Of a DNA stretch of 64,000 nucleotides, positions 10,411 to 20,743 are shown piece by piece. Each line of letters begins with the position of its first letter. Position 1 is the stretch's first letter. Source of the DNA: Nitrosomonas sp. (GTDB lineage: Bacteria > Pseudomonadota > Gammaproteobacteria > Burkholderiales > Nitrosomonadaceae); contig BQJA01000004.1 of NCBI GenBank assembly GCA_021604405.1, positions 19,096 through 83,095 of the forward strand, in the 5' to 3' direction. The notes under the pieces are model-generated. The model searched no databases. It saw only the letters and a list, made by a program, of their open reading frames with translations, and was not told where the DNA came from. The position numbers were made by a program, and so were the translations under genes.

Positions 10411-11376
10411 ATGCCACTTGATGACGACCTGGCAGCATTTCTCGAGCTTGTTAAAAAAAGCATACTTTGCGGAGAAAGAACCGCGATGCATTTGTTGACG
10501 CCAGAAAAAGCGCGAATAGAATACGATATTTCAACACAAATACTGGATGAGTCCGGGCCGCCTGTTGCGAACGTGACAGACATTGCGATTTTGTGTCGGG
10601 ACGGAAATTCCATTAATGCACGGTTATATCAACCAACTGAGTTTGCACAAGTCACACAGCCTCAACCGGTTTTACTCTATTTTCATGGGGGCGGGTACTG
10701 CATCGGCGGACTTGAGTCGCACGATTCGCTGTGCCGGTCTTTGGCGGCATTGACACCATGTTACGTGTTGAGCATCGCTTATCGCCTGGCGCCTGAATAC
10801 CGTTTTCCCACCGCAGTATATGATGCGCAGGATGCCTATCAATGGGTAATATCAAACGGGCATGAACATTCTTTGGATACAAACCGTTTAGCTGTCGGCG
10901 GTGATAGTGTCGGTGGAACACTGGCGACCGGATTGACAATTGCCGCTCGAGAAGAAAAGTGGCAGCAGCCGGCTTGTCAGATATTGCTGTACCCTTGTAC
11001 GGGTGCCTGGCAGAAAACTGGATCACACCGACGTTTTTCGCAAGGATATTTGCTTGAAGAGAAAACGCTGCAATGGATGTTTACGAATTATCTTCGCGAT
11101 GAGACCGATCGTGCCGATTGGCGTTTTGCACCGCTGCAAGCAAAAAATTTATGCAGCCTTGCGCCGGCAATTGTGATTCTGCCAGAGTTTGATCCTTTGC
11201 TGGATGAAGGAATCGCTTATGCAGACAAATTGAAAGCCGCAGGTGTTGCCACTTGTGTCAAAATTTATTCTGGGATGATTCACGATTTTGCCCGTCTTGG
11301 AAATATAGTGAATGATGCCTATCAGGTACGAAAGGATATTGCAGATACGCTCGCTGCTACGTTTTATCTGAACTAG
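10411..11376 (+). CDS. Alpha/beta hydrolase, HSL-type esterase/lipase
   Basis: YFHGGGYCIGG (HGGG oxyanion motif) and GGDSVGGTLA nucleophile motif; C-terminal MIHDF His. Confidence 0.9.
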   Translation: MPLDDDLAAFLELVKKSILCGERTAMHLLTPEKARIEYDISTQILDESGPPVANVTDIAILCRDGNSINARLYQPTEFAQVTQPQPVLLYFHGGGYCIGGLESHDSLCRSLAALTPCYVLSIAYRLAPEYRFPTAVYDAQDAYQWVISNGHEHSLDTNRLAVGGDSVGGTLATGLTIAAREEKWQQPACQILLYPCTGAWQKTGSHRRFSQGYLLEEKTLQWMFTNYLRDETDRADWRFAPLQAKNLCSLAPAIVILPEFDPLLDEGIAYADKLKAAGVATCVKIYSGMIHDFARLGNIVNDAYQVRKDIADTLAATFYLN

Positions 11377-11573
11377 CTGTCCATTGGAAACCTTCATGAA
11401 ATGGCCGGAATTAACTTAAAACTGATAAAAAATACGTTTTGTATGAACGATGCACATTTCAGGGTAATTTTTACACAGCAGCGGTAAAGCGGGTAGTTTT
11501 TACTAGTCAGCTCAAGACCAGGCTGATGCAGAAGTACCTTTAAATATTCCCTAATTAAAATATTGGATCCGTT

Positions 11574-12947
11574 TTGGTGATGCGGTTTATCATTCGTTTG
11601 ACATTGTTTCTTTTTCTGACTGGGTGCAATATGCTGCCGCAGCGGGATCTGCAGGAAGTCGGTGCGGATCTGCCGAATCAGTGGCGTGGCGGACAACAAA
11701 CAGCCAGTCAACCGTTACCCGACAAATGGGTTGAAACATTCGATGACGCGCAGCTCCAAGAATTGGTTGCAACGGCCCTGGTCAATAATTATGAACTGAA
11801 GGCGGCGGCAGCGCGAGTCGATGCAGCGATTGCTCAGGCTCGGATAGACGGATCAGGCCGCTGGCCACAGATATTCATGAGCACCGATCGCGAACAAGCG
11901 CAGATACGCGAAGCGGGTTTCGGCTCATCTGATTTTGGCGTTTTTGAAGTCCTGTTCGGTATCAGTTGGGAAGTGGATGTGTGGGGGCGGATACGCGACA
12001 TCCAGCAAGCCGCGATATCGGAAGCCGATGCCACCAATACCGATTATTATGGCGCGAGGCTTTCCCTTGCAGCGCGTGTGGCCCAAATCTATTTTGAATT
12101 GATCGAAGCAAAGCTCCAGGCGGCGGTAGTGGAGGAGTCCATCAAAGATCGTACCATTATTGCCAGTCTGGTGCGCGGACGCTTCCAGCGTGGCCTGGTC
12201 CGAGGATTAGACCTGCGTTTGGCACTGACTGATCTGGCCAACGCAGAAGCAGAGCTTGAAGAAACACGTAATAGAATTCAGGCGACGGCGCGCCGTTTAG
12301 AGACTTTGTTGGGCCATTATCCGCAAGGTAATGCGTTGCAAGTGACTACTTTGCCACCCTTGCCTGGTGTTATTGCAGCCGGATTGCCCGCCGAGCTGCT
12401 GGAACGCAGACCCGACGTCGTTGCTGCATTCAGTCGTTTGCAAGCCGCAGATTTTTATATGACGAGCTCCAAGAAATTGCGTCTGCCGCGAATCACACTA
12501 ACGGCGGCAGGCGGCACACGAACTGCTGATCTAACCGAATTGGCTGATCCCAGATCGGCGGCGTGGAACGTGTTTGCAGGGCTTATGCAGCCCCTGTTTA
12601 CCGGTGGACGCATCGAAGGCGAAATCTCACGTAACCAAGCACACGCAGAAGAAGCACTGAATCTCTACAAAAATACCGCGCTTAATGCTTTTCGCGAAGT
12701 GGAACAGGCCCTGGCAGCTGAAGAATGGTTGCGCGGTCAAGAGATCTCGCTGAGAAAGGCTGTTGAACAAACTGAAGCAAGCCAGGAGCTTGCAGTTTAT
12801 TCCTATCGTAATGGCTTAATTCAGATTCTCACGCTGCTTGACAGTTATCGCAGCACACTGGTTGCCCAAAGCGCACACCTATCGATTACCCGGCAACTAC
12901 TTAGCAACCGGGTTAATCTTTACCTGGCGTTGGGTGGAAATGTATAA
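11574..12947 (+). CDS. RND efflux outer membrane lipoprotein, NodT/OprM (TolC) family
   Basis: LTGC lipobox, WVETFDDAQLQELVATALVNNYELKAAAARVDAA, ELLERRPDVVAA, GGRIEGEI. Confidence 0.92.
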   Translation: MVMRFIIRLTLFLFLTGCNMLPQRDLQEVGADLPNQWRGGQQTASQPLPDKWVETFDDAQLQELVATALVNNYELKAAAARVDAAIAQARIDGSGRWPQIFMSTDREQAQIREAGFGSSDFGVFEVLFGISWEVDVWGRIRDIQQAAISEADATNTDYYGARLSLAARVAQIYFELIEAKLQAAVVEESIKDRTIIASLVRGRFQRGLVRGLDLRLALTDLANAEAELEETRNRIQATARRLETLLGHYPQGNALQVTTLPPLPGVIAAGLPAELLERRPDVVAAFSRLQAADFYMTSSKKLRLPRITLTAAGGTRTADLTELADPRSAAWNVFAGLMQPLFTGGRIEGEISRNQAHAEEALNLYKNTALNAFREVEQALAAEEWLRGQEISLRKAVEQTEASQELAVYSYRNGLIQILTLLDSYRSTLVAQSAHLSITRQLLSNRVNLYLALGGNV

Positions 12948-12994
12948 GCGCTTGTTGCAGTGACCGTGCGGCGAAATTCTATGGCTATCAGCGC

Positions 12995-14185
12995 ATGAGT
13001 TTGCGACACCAATTACGCATCGCACTACTGATTGTGATTGCCGGCATATCGGTTGCAGTTGCCATCGTCAGTTTTCCTCCTCAGGCTGACGAACAGGAAG
13101 ACATTATCAAACCGCCCTCAGTGCAATTCAACACAGTAGAATTTCGGCGATTACGTATGGATATTCGCTCACAGGGACGTGTTATGGCGCAGACTGAGAT
13201 AGATCTGGTTACAGGCGTCTCAGGTAATATTACCAAAGTCTCGTCTAATTTTGTCAGTGGCGGGTTTTTTAATAAGGGCGATTTATTGGTTTCAATTGAT
13301 CCGGCCGAATACGATTTACGGGTGGCACAAGCGCAAGCCAGGGTGATGGAAGCGCAATATCAATTAACGCGGGAAGAGGCTGAAGCGCAACAAGCCCGTG
13401 ATGAATGGCAACAATTAGGAGAGGGAGATCCAAGTCCGTTGAGCTTGCGGGTTCCGCAATTGAAAGAAAAGCGGGCAAAGCTTGCAGCTGAGCAAGAAGA
13501 ATTAAGAAATGCCCGTTTGTTACGCCAGCGAACAGAGATAAGAGCGCCTTTTAATGGGCGGGTTCGCAACAAAGAAATCGGGTTGGGGCAATATATCGAT
13601 GATGGCACGATATTGGGCAGAATTTACAACAGCGATATGTTTGAAGTGCGGCTGCCCATCAGTACCCATGAGCTGGCTTGGATTGAGTTTCCTGATTTGC
13701 CTCAGCACAATCAGTCCGCCCGGTCTGCCGTTGTGAAGTTGACGGCCAGTTACCAGGGGCAACAGCAAACCTGGTCAGGAAAAATCGTGCGGAGTGAAGG
13801 CGTTGTTGATCAAGATACCGGGATGGTGATCGTCATTGCACAAGTTGCTGATCCATTTGGCTTGGCAACACAGAACAGGCAATCTGAAAGTAACACAAAA
13901 CCCACCAGCATTTTACCGGTCGGCTTATTTGTAGAAGCGACTATCGAAGGACGCTGGTTTGATGACTTGGTCGCAATCCCTGCCAGTGCGCTGTACAGGG
14001 ATCAGCATGTTGTGATCATCGATCCCGAGAACCGGTTGCGATTCCGTAATGTGGAGGTATTCAAGCGGGTGCGTGAGCTGGCAATCATTAAAACGGGATT
14101 GATTGAGAGTGAACGTGTACTGACGGCCGGGTTACATCATCCCGTTGAAGGAATGGTGGTTGCGCCCAACGAGTCTATCCGATGA
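12995..14185 (+). CDS. RND efflux periplasmic adaptor subunit (HlyD/MFP family)
   Basis: DLVTGVSGNITKVSSNFVSGGFFNKGDLLVSIDP lipoyl-like motif, TEIRAPFNGRVRNKEIGLGQYI; overlaps the RND gene by 4 bp. Confidence 0.92.
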   Translation: MSLRHQLRIALLIVIAGISVAVAIVSFPPQADEQEDIIKPPSVQFNTVEFRRLRMDIRSQGRVMAQTEIDLVTGVSGNITKVSSNFVSGGFFNKGDLLVSIDPAEYDLRVAQAQARVMEAQYQLTREEAEAQQARDEWQQLGEGDPSPLSLRVPQLKEKRAKLAAEQEELRNARLLRQRTEIRAPFNGRVRNKEIGLGQYIDDGTILGRIYNSDMFEVRLPISTHELAWIEFPDLPQHNQSARSAVVKLTASYQGQQQTWSGKIVRSEGVVDQDTGMVIVIAQVADPFGLATQNRQSESNTKPTSILPVGLFVEATIEGRWFDDLVAIPASALYRDQHVVIIDPENRLRFRNVEVFKRVRELAIIKTGLIESERVLTAGLHHPVEGMVVAPNESIR

Positions 14186-17100
14186 AATTGATTGTCTGGT
14201 TTGCTAAGAATCCGATAGCTGCCAATTTCCTCATGCTGATCATTATTGCCGGTGGCGCGCTGGGTTTAACAATATCCAAGCAATATACAGTTCCACCTGC
14301 GCCGCAGAATCAATTGAAGATAGAAATTGTTTATCCTGGTGCAAGCCCCGCGGAAGTGGAACAAGCATTATGTATTCCGATTGAGGCGGCTATCCATGAT
14401 TTAGAAGGTATCCGGCATATCAATTCGGTTGCTGACCAAGCTGAGTGCGATGTAATCGTAGAGTTTGATCCGGGGATTGACGCCGCACGTTTTCAGGCAA
14501 ATGTACAAGCCAGGATAGATCGCATTACGGTTTTTCCGAAAGGCGCTGAGAAGCTGAAAATTGAAGAATTACGTACGGCTGACTTGAATGCGGTGACAAT
14601 CATGGTGCATGGTGAAGTGGATATGCGCACCCTGATGCAGCAACGCGATCAACTGCAGGCAATGCTAAGCAAACACCCGGATATAGGAAAACTTTTTGCC
14701 TGGCCAGCGCTTCCTTATGAAATTTCGATTGAAGTTACGGAATCTGATTTACGTCGGTACGGATTAAGTTTTCAAGAAATCGCTGAAGCTATTCAGGCTG
14801 CTTCCAACAATATCCCGGCAGGAGAGCTTAAAACAACCGATGGAAAATTATTGCTAAGAAGCAAAAATCAGGCGATGTCCGTGGCAGATTATGCTGCTAT
14901 TAATCTAAGATCCGAGCGGGACGGTGCGCGTTTACTGCTGGGTAATATTGCGCAAATCCGTGAAACGGTTGATGAGAGGGATGTTTTGGCAAGAATCGAC
15001 GGCAAGCCGGCCGTATCATTATTTGTTATGTCAAAAGACCGCATTACGACAACAGTGGCAGCAGTTAATGAGGTTATTGCCGCATTTCGTCCTGGATTAC
15101 CTGACGGGGTCGGTATTTCGACTTGGGATGATTGGTCGAAATACTATGAGCAAAATATGTCGATGCTCATTCACTCGGCTTTTTCCGGCTTTTGTTTGAT
15201 ATTTCTGATATTAGCACTAACCTTGCGTTTTAAGCTCGCATTGTGGGTGAGCAGCGGGATTCTGATATCAGTCATGGGTACTTTCTGGATCATGCCGATG
15301 CTGGGGATTTCACTGAATACCTATTCAATCGCAGCGCTGATTCTAGTACTGGGTATTGTGGTGGATGATGCGATCGTGGTCGGTGAGAATATTTATACAC
15401 ATCAACAGCAAGGATATATCGGTTCGTCAGGCGCGATCAATGGAACGCTGGAAATTGCGCCGCTGATGATCATTATGGTGGTTTCGACAATGATTGCCTT
15501 TGTGCCCGGAATTTTTCTGCCCGGGCTGAGTGGTCATTTGATGTATAACGTCTCTGCCGTAGTCATTGTAACGCTGATGTTTTCTATGCTGGAAGCGCTG
15601 CTAATACTGCCTTCCCATGTATCGGGATACTATAAGCCTGCTGCCAATCAGAAGCAGGCTGGTTTAACAGCTTTTTTTGACGCGCTTCGAAATAAAGTCG
15701 ATGCAGGTCTGCACTGGTTAATTAACAGCGCGTATATGCCGATTCTTGGAACGCTGCTTCGCTTTCGCTACATAACGCTATCGGTATTTACTATGGTTCT
15801 GATGATTACGGTTGCATTCGTTTCTTCCGGACGCATTCAGAGTGTTATGGACATGCCGGTGAATGACTATTATTTGTTTGCAGTTCTTGAGATGGCGCCC
15901 GGCACGCCGTTTGAAGTGGTCAATCATGAAATGATGCGGCTGGAACGGATAGCCAATGAGATTCGCCGCGAATTAAACGCAGAGCTCGGAATTGACGCGA
16001 CAACTCCATTGAAAGATAGTTTTCAGCATATTATTACAGCGATTGAAGACAATTCGGGTTATGTGGATATTGAAATAGCGATTGATGAGCGTATTCGTTC
16101 ACGGGTGGATCGTATCAAACAGACATGGCAGGCGCGTTTTGGCGAACTTCCGCCTGATGCGACTTTATCTATTCAAACTTTCTGGCCAAGAAATCTGGGG
16201 GTGCCCGCAACGCAATCGTCCAAAGCAATCGAATTGAAATTGATCGCCCCAGATACTGCAAGCCAAAGCGCTGCAAGTGAGATACTTAAAGCCAGGCTTT
16301 CTTCTTATGCGGGAGTCCATAGCGTGACCGGCTCCATGCAGATAGGAAAGCCTGAGTTAAATCTCAAACTAAAGCCTGAAGCTGCGTATTACGGTTTAAC
16401 AATGCAAAATCTGGGAGAACAGGTGCGTAATGGATTTTTGGGACTTGAAGCGCAGCGATTCTTTCTTGATCGAGATGAAATTCGGGTTATTGTGCGCTTT
16501 CCTTTGGCGCATCGCCGTACTTTGGATGACTTGTACCGCATGCCGATAAAACTGGCTAATGGCAATACCGTTCCTTTTTTTACCATTGCAGAGGCAGAAT
16601 ACATGCCAGGCTTTGTCAGCATTACACGTCAGAATCGTGAGCGGATACAATTGGTTAGCGGGGAAGTATATAAAGGAGTGGCGAGTGTTGAAACTATTCT
16701 TGCCGACTTGCGCGAGAATGTAATTCCCAAACTGGAAGCGCAATTTCCAGGTCTCAGAATCGAGCCAGGCCAATCCAGACAAAAGCAGGAAGAAACAATG
16801 TCGTTGCTGTGGCGCTACGGGATATTAGCAGTACTGGCGATATATGCATTGCTGGCGGTGCCATTGCGTTCTTATCTGCAACCTCTCATCATCATGTCGG
16901 CGATTCCTTTTGGTTTTATCGGTGCCGTATTGGGTCATTTGCTGATGGATATCCCGCTATCGTTGGAATCATATGTGGCACTGTTTGCTGTAGCAGGGAT
17001 AGTAATTAACGATAGTCTGATATTAGTTGCAAAAATCAATGATATTTCGCAAAAGAAATCATCATCTTTTAATGCCGTAATGTTGGCGGGTAAAGCACGT

Positions 17101-17316
17101 TTTCGTGCAATATTTCTCACAACCGCCACCACTTTTATGGGGTTGATGCCGCTAATCAATGCGCAAAGTTCGGATGCGGAAAAGATTATGCCTATGGCCG
17201 TTTCCCTTGCATTCGGCATTTTGTTTTCGTCTTTGATTACCCTGTTTCTGGTTCCGACTGCCTGCGCTGTTTTAAACGGACGTTCCTGGTTCATCGGAGC
17301 GAGAGAAACGATATAA
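14182..17316 (+). CDS. RND multidrug/HAE1-type efflux transporter
   Basis: 1044 aa; ALILVLGIVVDDAIVVGENIY and QPLIIMSAIPFGFIGAVLGH motifs; 12-TM RND pattern. Confidence 0.93.
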   Translation: MKLIVWFAKNPIAANFLMLIIIAGGALGLTISKQYTVPPAPQNQLKIEIVYPGASPAEVEQALCIPIEAAIHDLEGIRHINSVADQAECDVIVEFDPGIDAARFQANVQARIDRITVFPKGAEKLKIEELRTADLNAVTIMVHGEVDMRTLMQQRDQLQAMLSKHPDIGKLFAWPALPYEISIEVTESDLRRYGLSFQEIAEAIQAASNNIPAGELKTTDGKLLLRSKNQAMSVADYAAINLRSERDGARLLLGNIAQIRETVDERDVLARIDGKPAVSLFVMSKDRITTTVAAVNEVIAAFRPGLPDGVGISTWDDWSKYYEQNMSMLIHSAFSGFCLIFLILALTLRFKLALWVSSGILISVMGTFWIMPMLGISLNTYSIAALILVLGIVVDDAIVVGENIYTHQQQGYIGSSGAINGTLEIAPLMIIMVVSTMIAFVPGIFLPGLSGHLMYNVSAVVIVTLMFSMLEALLILPSHVSGYYKPAANQKQAGLTAFFDALRNKVDAGLHWLINSAYMPILGTLLRFRYITLSVFTMVLMITVAFVSSGRIQSVMDMPVNDYYLFAVLEMAPGTPFEVVNHEMMRLERIANEIRRELNAELGIDATTPLKDSFQHIITAIEDNSGYVDIEIAIDERIRSRVDRIKQTWQARFGELPPDATLSIQTFWPRNLGVPATQSSKAIELKLIAPDTASQSAASEILKARLSSYAGVHSVTGSMQIGKPELNLKLKPEAAYYGLTMQNLGEQVRNGFLGLEAQRFFLDRDEIRVIVRFPLAHRRTLDDLYRMPIKLANGNTVPFFTIAEAEYMPGFVSITRQNRERIQLVSGEVYKGVASVETILADLRENVIPKLEAQFPGLRIEPGQSRQKQEETMSLLWRYGILAVLAIYALLAVPLRSYLQPLIIMSAIPFGFIGAVLGHLLMDIPLSLESYVALFAVAGIVINDSLILVAKINDISQKKSSSFNAVMLAGKARFRAIFLTTATTFMGLMPLINAQSSDAEKIMPMAVSLAFGILFSSLITLFLVPTACAVLNGRSWFIGARETI

Positions 17317-17532
17317 GCCATGGGCATTGAACGATTCTTCGTCGATATAGAAATTTCTTCTATGCGGCTATACGAATACCTTTGCATACCAGCGCAGGCA
17401 ACAGTTTTATGCCCGCCTGCTTGAGGAAATGACGGTGCAGTTCGAGCTGTTCGGAAATGTGATGAAAGCATCTGCCTTTTCATTGCACACATCAATGTGG
17501 CGATCAGTTCAATATCAACGCAAGTTAAAACA

Positions 17533-18192
17533 CTAGTATTGCACTGTAAGCGCCGCCAGGTAATCGTTGGTTGGCAACGCTATCAGCCATCCCTTCAGTT
17601 CTGGCCACGATGGATCGTCACAGACAATATGGTAGTCAGTATTGTTACCGGATATTATGGAAATCGTCTGAAGATGTTCGGAAATTCCAATACCTAAAGC
17701 TTTTAATGCGGATTCCTTGGCAACCCAGCGGCGCATGAATGCTTGCTGGGTTTTTCGGGCGCATCGACGTTCCAATGGTGAGAACACGTAGCGGGCCAGG
17801 CTGTTGACATCGATGGATCGATTGGTACATTCAATATCAACACCAACACATCGCTCTTTTGACGTTGCAATCAACGCAAAGCTGCCTGCATGCGAAACGT
17901 TGAATTCGATATGCGTATTGCTTTGCAGAAATGGTTTTCCATACGCATTCGTTGCAAAAAGTAAAGCCTCGGGTGTCGACATCACCTGCGGGGCCAGCAG
18001 CCTTCTCAGTGCAGCTCTTGTGGCTACCGAGCGCACACGATCCTCATGGAAATGCAGTGAAGTCGCATGCATGCGTTCGCTGTCGCTTAGAATTGACAAA
18101 TCAGCGTGATGCAAGGGAGCCTGCAGGTTTAACGGCAACAACCAGACTTCGATACCGTCTGGAACGGCAGAGGGCAGGGTTAACAATTGCAT
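17533..18192 (-). CDS. 4'-phosphopantetheinyl transferase, Sfp/EntD type
   Basis: FNVSHAG, CVGVDIECTNR, FMRRWVAKESALKALGIG motifs. Confidence 0.93.
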   Translation of the reverse strand: MQLLTLPSAVPDGIEVWLLPLNLQAPLHHADLSILSDSERMHATSLHFHEDRVRSVATRAALRRLLAPQVMSTPEALLFATNAYGKPFLQSNTHIEFNVSHAGSFALIATSKERCVGVDIECTNRSIDVNSLARYVFSPLERRCARKTQQAFMRRWVAKESALKALGIGISEHLQTISIISGNNTDYHIVCDDPSWPELKGWLIALPTNDYLAALTVQY

Positions 18193-18233
18193 AATTTACA
18201 ATGTTGCGTTCAGTGCGTCTCGATTTCTTCGGA

Positions 18234-18455
18234 TTAATTCTCAGATAATAGGTCGCGTGCCGTCAGTTTGTTGCGCGCTAACGTTTTTAAAAATTGTACG
18301 CCATAAATGCCAGTATTTTGGAATAACGCACAGAACAGCCAGCGACTGCCATTTTTATCTGTTGCCGGTAATACCGGCAACAAGCCGCCGTTGATATGAT
18401 CGACATATATATTGTAACTATTTGAGAAATCAGTTAGAAATGTGACGGATACATA
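18234..18455 (-). pseudogene. Unrecognised ORF fragment without ATG (possible 3' remnant of a gene)
   Basis: Open frame ...YVSVTFLTDFSNSYNIYVDHINGGLLPVLPATDKNGSRWLFCALFQNTGIYGVQFLKTLARNKLTARDLLSEN*; no ATG; 41 bp upstream of the PPTase on the same strand. Confidence 0.3.
18361..18381. repeat. Near-perfect inverted repeat gttgccggta-a-taccggcaac
   Basis: 10-bp arms around one base, read directly. Confidence 0.7.
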
Positions 18456-18819
18456 TTACAAGTCGAGCAAGTGAATGTGTCAAATAATGCTAGCATTAAA
18501 CAAGCTGGTTGGGATGAATAACATGATTATATGGAAAGGTCTGTTTGGGTTTTACTGTATCGTCTGGCCGGACCGGTGACAGCAGGATTATGTTCTCCAT
18601 TAGGACAAGCAGGTTATCCCAGGATTCTGATTAGCCGATTATTCACGATCATGTTGAATATTCCGGCCCAGTACAGGCCGGAGTGGGGAGGATGTATGCA
18701 ATCAGCCTAAAGACTGAGACTACCGCGATTGATGAGCTCAACTGGGAGAAACGTGCATTGGCTGTAGTTTTGCGTGGAGACACGTCAGGCATTTCATTCT
18801 GTAGGATAAGGCAAATTTG

Positions 18820-18862
18820 AATGCAGTTCGCTTGTCTGCAATTTATGTGGGCGAACTGCATT
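18820..18862. terminator. 12-bp perfect inverted repeat (aatgcagttcgc ... gcgaactgcatt), candidate terminator downstream of the peroxiredoxin gene
   Basis: Perfect 12-bp arms with a 19-nt loop; lies just 3' of the minus-strand gene ending at 18913. Confidence 0.5.
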
Positions 18863-18912
18863 ATCCATTCAATTTTCAACCGATAAATTCAGTTATATGA
18901 TCGTCATCCGCA

Positions 18913-19515
18913 TTAAAGCTTATCTGCGTTATGCGCCAGATAATCTGCAACGCCTTCTGCCGTTGGTTTTATTGCTTGTTGGCCCTTCTGCCAGCCTGCG
19001 GGGCATACTTCGCCATGTTGCTCTGAATACTGTAGCGCATCAATGATGCGAAGCATTTCCTCCACATTTCGTCCGAGCGGCAGATTGTTTACCGTTGCAT
19101 GTTGCACGATGCCTTGTTTGTCGATCAGGAATGAACCGCGCAGCGCGACGCCATCATCATGCTCAATGCCATAGCTTTTTATGATGCTATGGTTGACGTC
19201 CGCTACGAGCGGGTAGTGAATCTGACCAATTCCACCTTTTTCGGTTGGTGTATTACGCCACGCGTAATGGGTAAATTGAGAGTCGACAGAAACGCCGATA
19301 ACGACGGTATTACGTTTGGTAAATTCTTCAAAGCGCTTGTCGTGCGCAATGATTTCAGATGGGCAAACAAAGGTGAAATCCAGAGGATAGAAAAAGATTA
19401 CGACATATTTCCCCCGATAGTCGCTTAAAGTAAAATCGTTTTTAATGCTTCCATCAGGCATAACAGCTGCTGCTGTAAAATCAGGTGCCGGTTTGTTAAC
19501 TAATGTTGTACTCAT
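18913..19515 (-). CDS. 2-Cys peroxiredoxin (AhpC/TSA family)
   Basis: FYPLDFTFVCPSEI (peroxidatic Cys) and GEVCPAGW (resolving Cys). Confidence 0.96.
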   Translation of the reverse strand: MSTTLVNKPAPDFTAAAVMPDGSIKNDFTLSDYRGKYVVIFFYPLDFTFVCPSEIIAHDKRFEEFTKRNTVVIGVSVDSQFTHYAWRNTPTEKGGIGQIHYPLVADVNHSIIKSYGIEHDDGVALRGSFLIDKQGIVQHATVNNLPLGRNVEEMLRIIDALQYSEQHGEVCPAGWQKGQQAIKPTAEGVADYLAHNADKL

Positions 19516-19546
19516 ATCAGAAACAAGTGAAATATTTTAGAAAAAA

Positions 19547-19828
19547 TTAATGCAGAAACGATAACTTGGAATACTTGGCAGGAATTTCAGGTTTTTCCTC
19601 CAATTTGGTTGCGGATATATCTTTGTTAAGAAGATGGAGCCAATGGCTACGCAATCTCTTACAAGTTGTTTTGACAAGCTCCGATTGTGTATCCGGGTGT
19701 TGTTCGAGAAACATCAGATGCTCGTGAATAGCCAGAATCAGCTGTTTATCCTGAGAATTCGCGTAACGCGACATCAGATAAAAAATTGATGAGATTAGTG
19801 TGGGCAAGTCGGTTTGTACATTGTTCAT
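19547..19828 (-). CDS. Hypothetical protein, 93 aa
   Basis: Intact ORF on the same strand directly upstream of the peroxiredoxin; no recognised domain. Confidence 0.55.
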   Translation of the reverse strand: MNNVQTDLPTLISSIFYLMSRYANSQDKQLILAIHEHLMFLEQHPDTQSELVKTTCKRLRSHWLHLLNKDISATKLEEKPEIPAKYSKLSFLH

Positions 19829-20107
19829 ATGTCTGCAAATTACCAGAAAATTGCTATAGACTGATTAAATCATATCTTATCACGTATGTAAATGTGAATT
19901 GTTATCATTATTGTTAATTATTTATAAATCAATTATCCACACTTTGTCAGAGGCGCTAATCATTACCCGGTAGTCAGGAAAGGCACCAAATGCTGAAATG
20001 ACTCGGTTCTTCAGCTAATTCAGCGGAAGTGTTAATCGCGCAGATATGTACTGAGTATCAAGTCTTACCATTATTTGCCGTCATAGTAAGACCGATAAAG
20101 TTACTCG

Positions 20108-20743
20108 ATGAATTATTACTTTTCTTATCAAATGATTGAATCAAAATTTTTATTTATTCTGGCTGCTTTTCTGTTTTTATCAGCGTGTTCTGATAAGCAA
20201 CCTGGGCTACCGGCATTATCCGCTAATGCAGTGATTCTGGCCTATGGTGACAGTATCACCGCTGGAAATGGCGCGCCGCCAGCGCAGAATTACCCGAGCC
20301 TGCTGGCAGAAAAATTACAGCGCACGGTTATTAATGCGGGTGTACCTGGCGAAATTAGCGCTAACGGATTGAAGCGCCTTCCCGCCCTGCTGGACAAGCA
20401 CCAGCCGGCATTACTGCTTTTATGCCACGGTGGTAATGACATGATACGCAAGCTGGGCAAGAATGAATTGGCGAAGAACCTCAGAGCCATGATTGACGAA
20501 GCAATAAGCCGTGATATAAGTGTTGTACTCATCGGTGTTCCAAAACCGGGAATCTTCCTTGAAAGTCTGAACATATACAACCAGATTGCTGGGGAATACA
20601 ATTTACCGGTCGAGCGAGAGGTTGTGCCAAAAGTATTGGCCGATAATGCCTTAAAATCGGATTTAATTCATCCAAATGCACGCGGATACGCTATGATGGC
20701 AGATTCAATCTTTTTGCTGCTGAAAAAGAACGGGGCCATTTAA
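20108..20743 (+). CDS. SGNH/GDSL arylesterase (TesA-like), lipoprotein-type signal
   Basis: ILAYGDSITAGNG (block I), HGGNDMIRKL (block III), DLIHPNARGY (block V). Confidence 0.92.
   Translation: MNYYFSYQMIESKFLFILAAFLFLSACSDKQPGLPALSANAVILAYGDSITAGNGAPPAQNYPSLLAEKLQRTVINAGVPGEISANGLKRLPALLDKHQPALLLLCHGGNDMIRKLGKNELAKNLRAMIDEAISRDISVVLIGVPKPGIFLESLNIYNQIAGEYNLPVEREVVPKVLADNALKSDLIHPNARGYAMMADSIFLLLKKNGAI

Noticed and set aside
16935-17495. 186-aa minus-strand ORF overlapping the RND gene
   Set aside because: Antisense to conserved RND coding sequence; no recognisable motifs.
18480-18900. Possible riboswitch-like or mobile-element remnant
   Set aside because: Looked for cobalamin-type and other conserved cores and for transposase fragments; none recognised apart from the inverted repeat listed separately.
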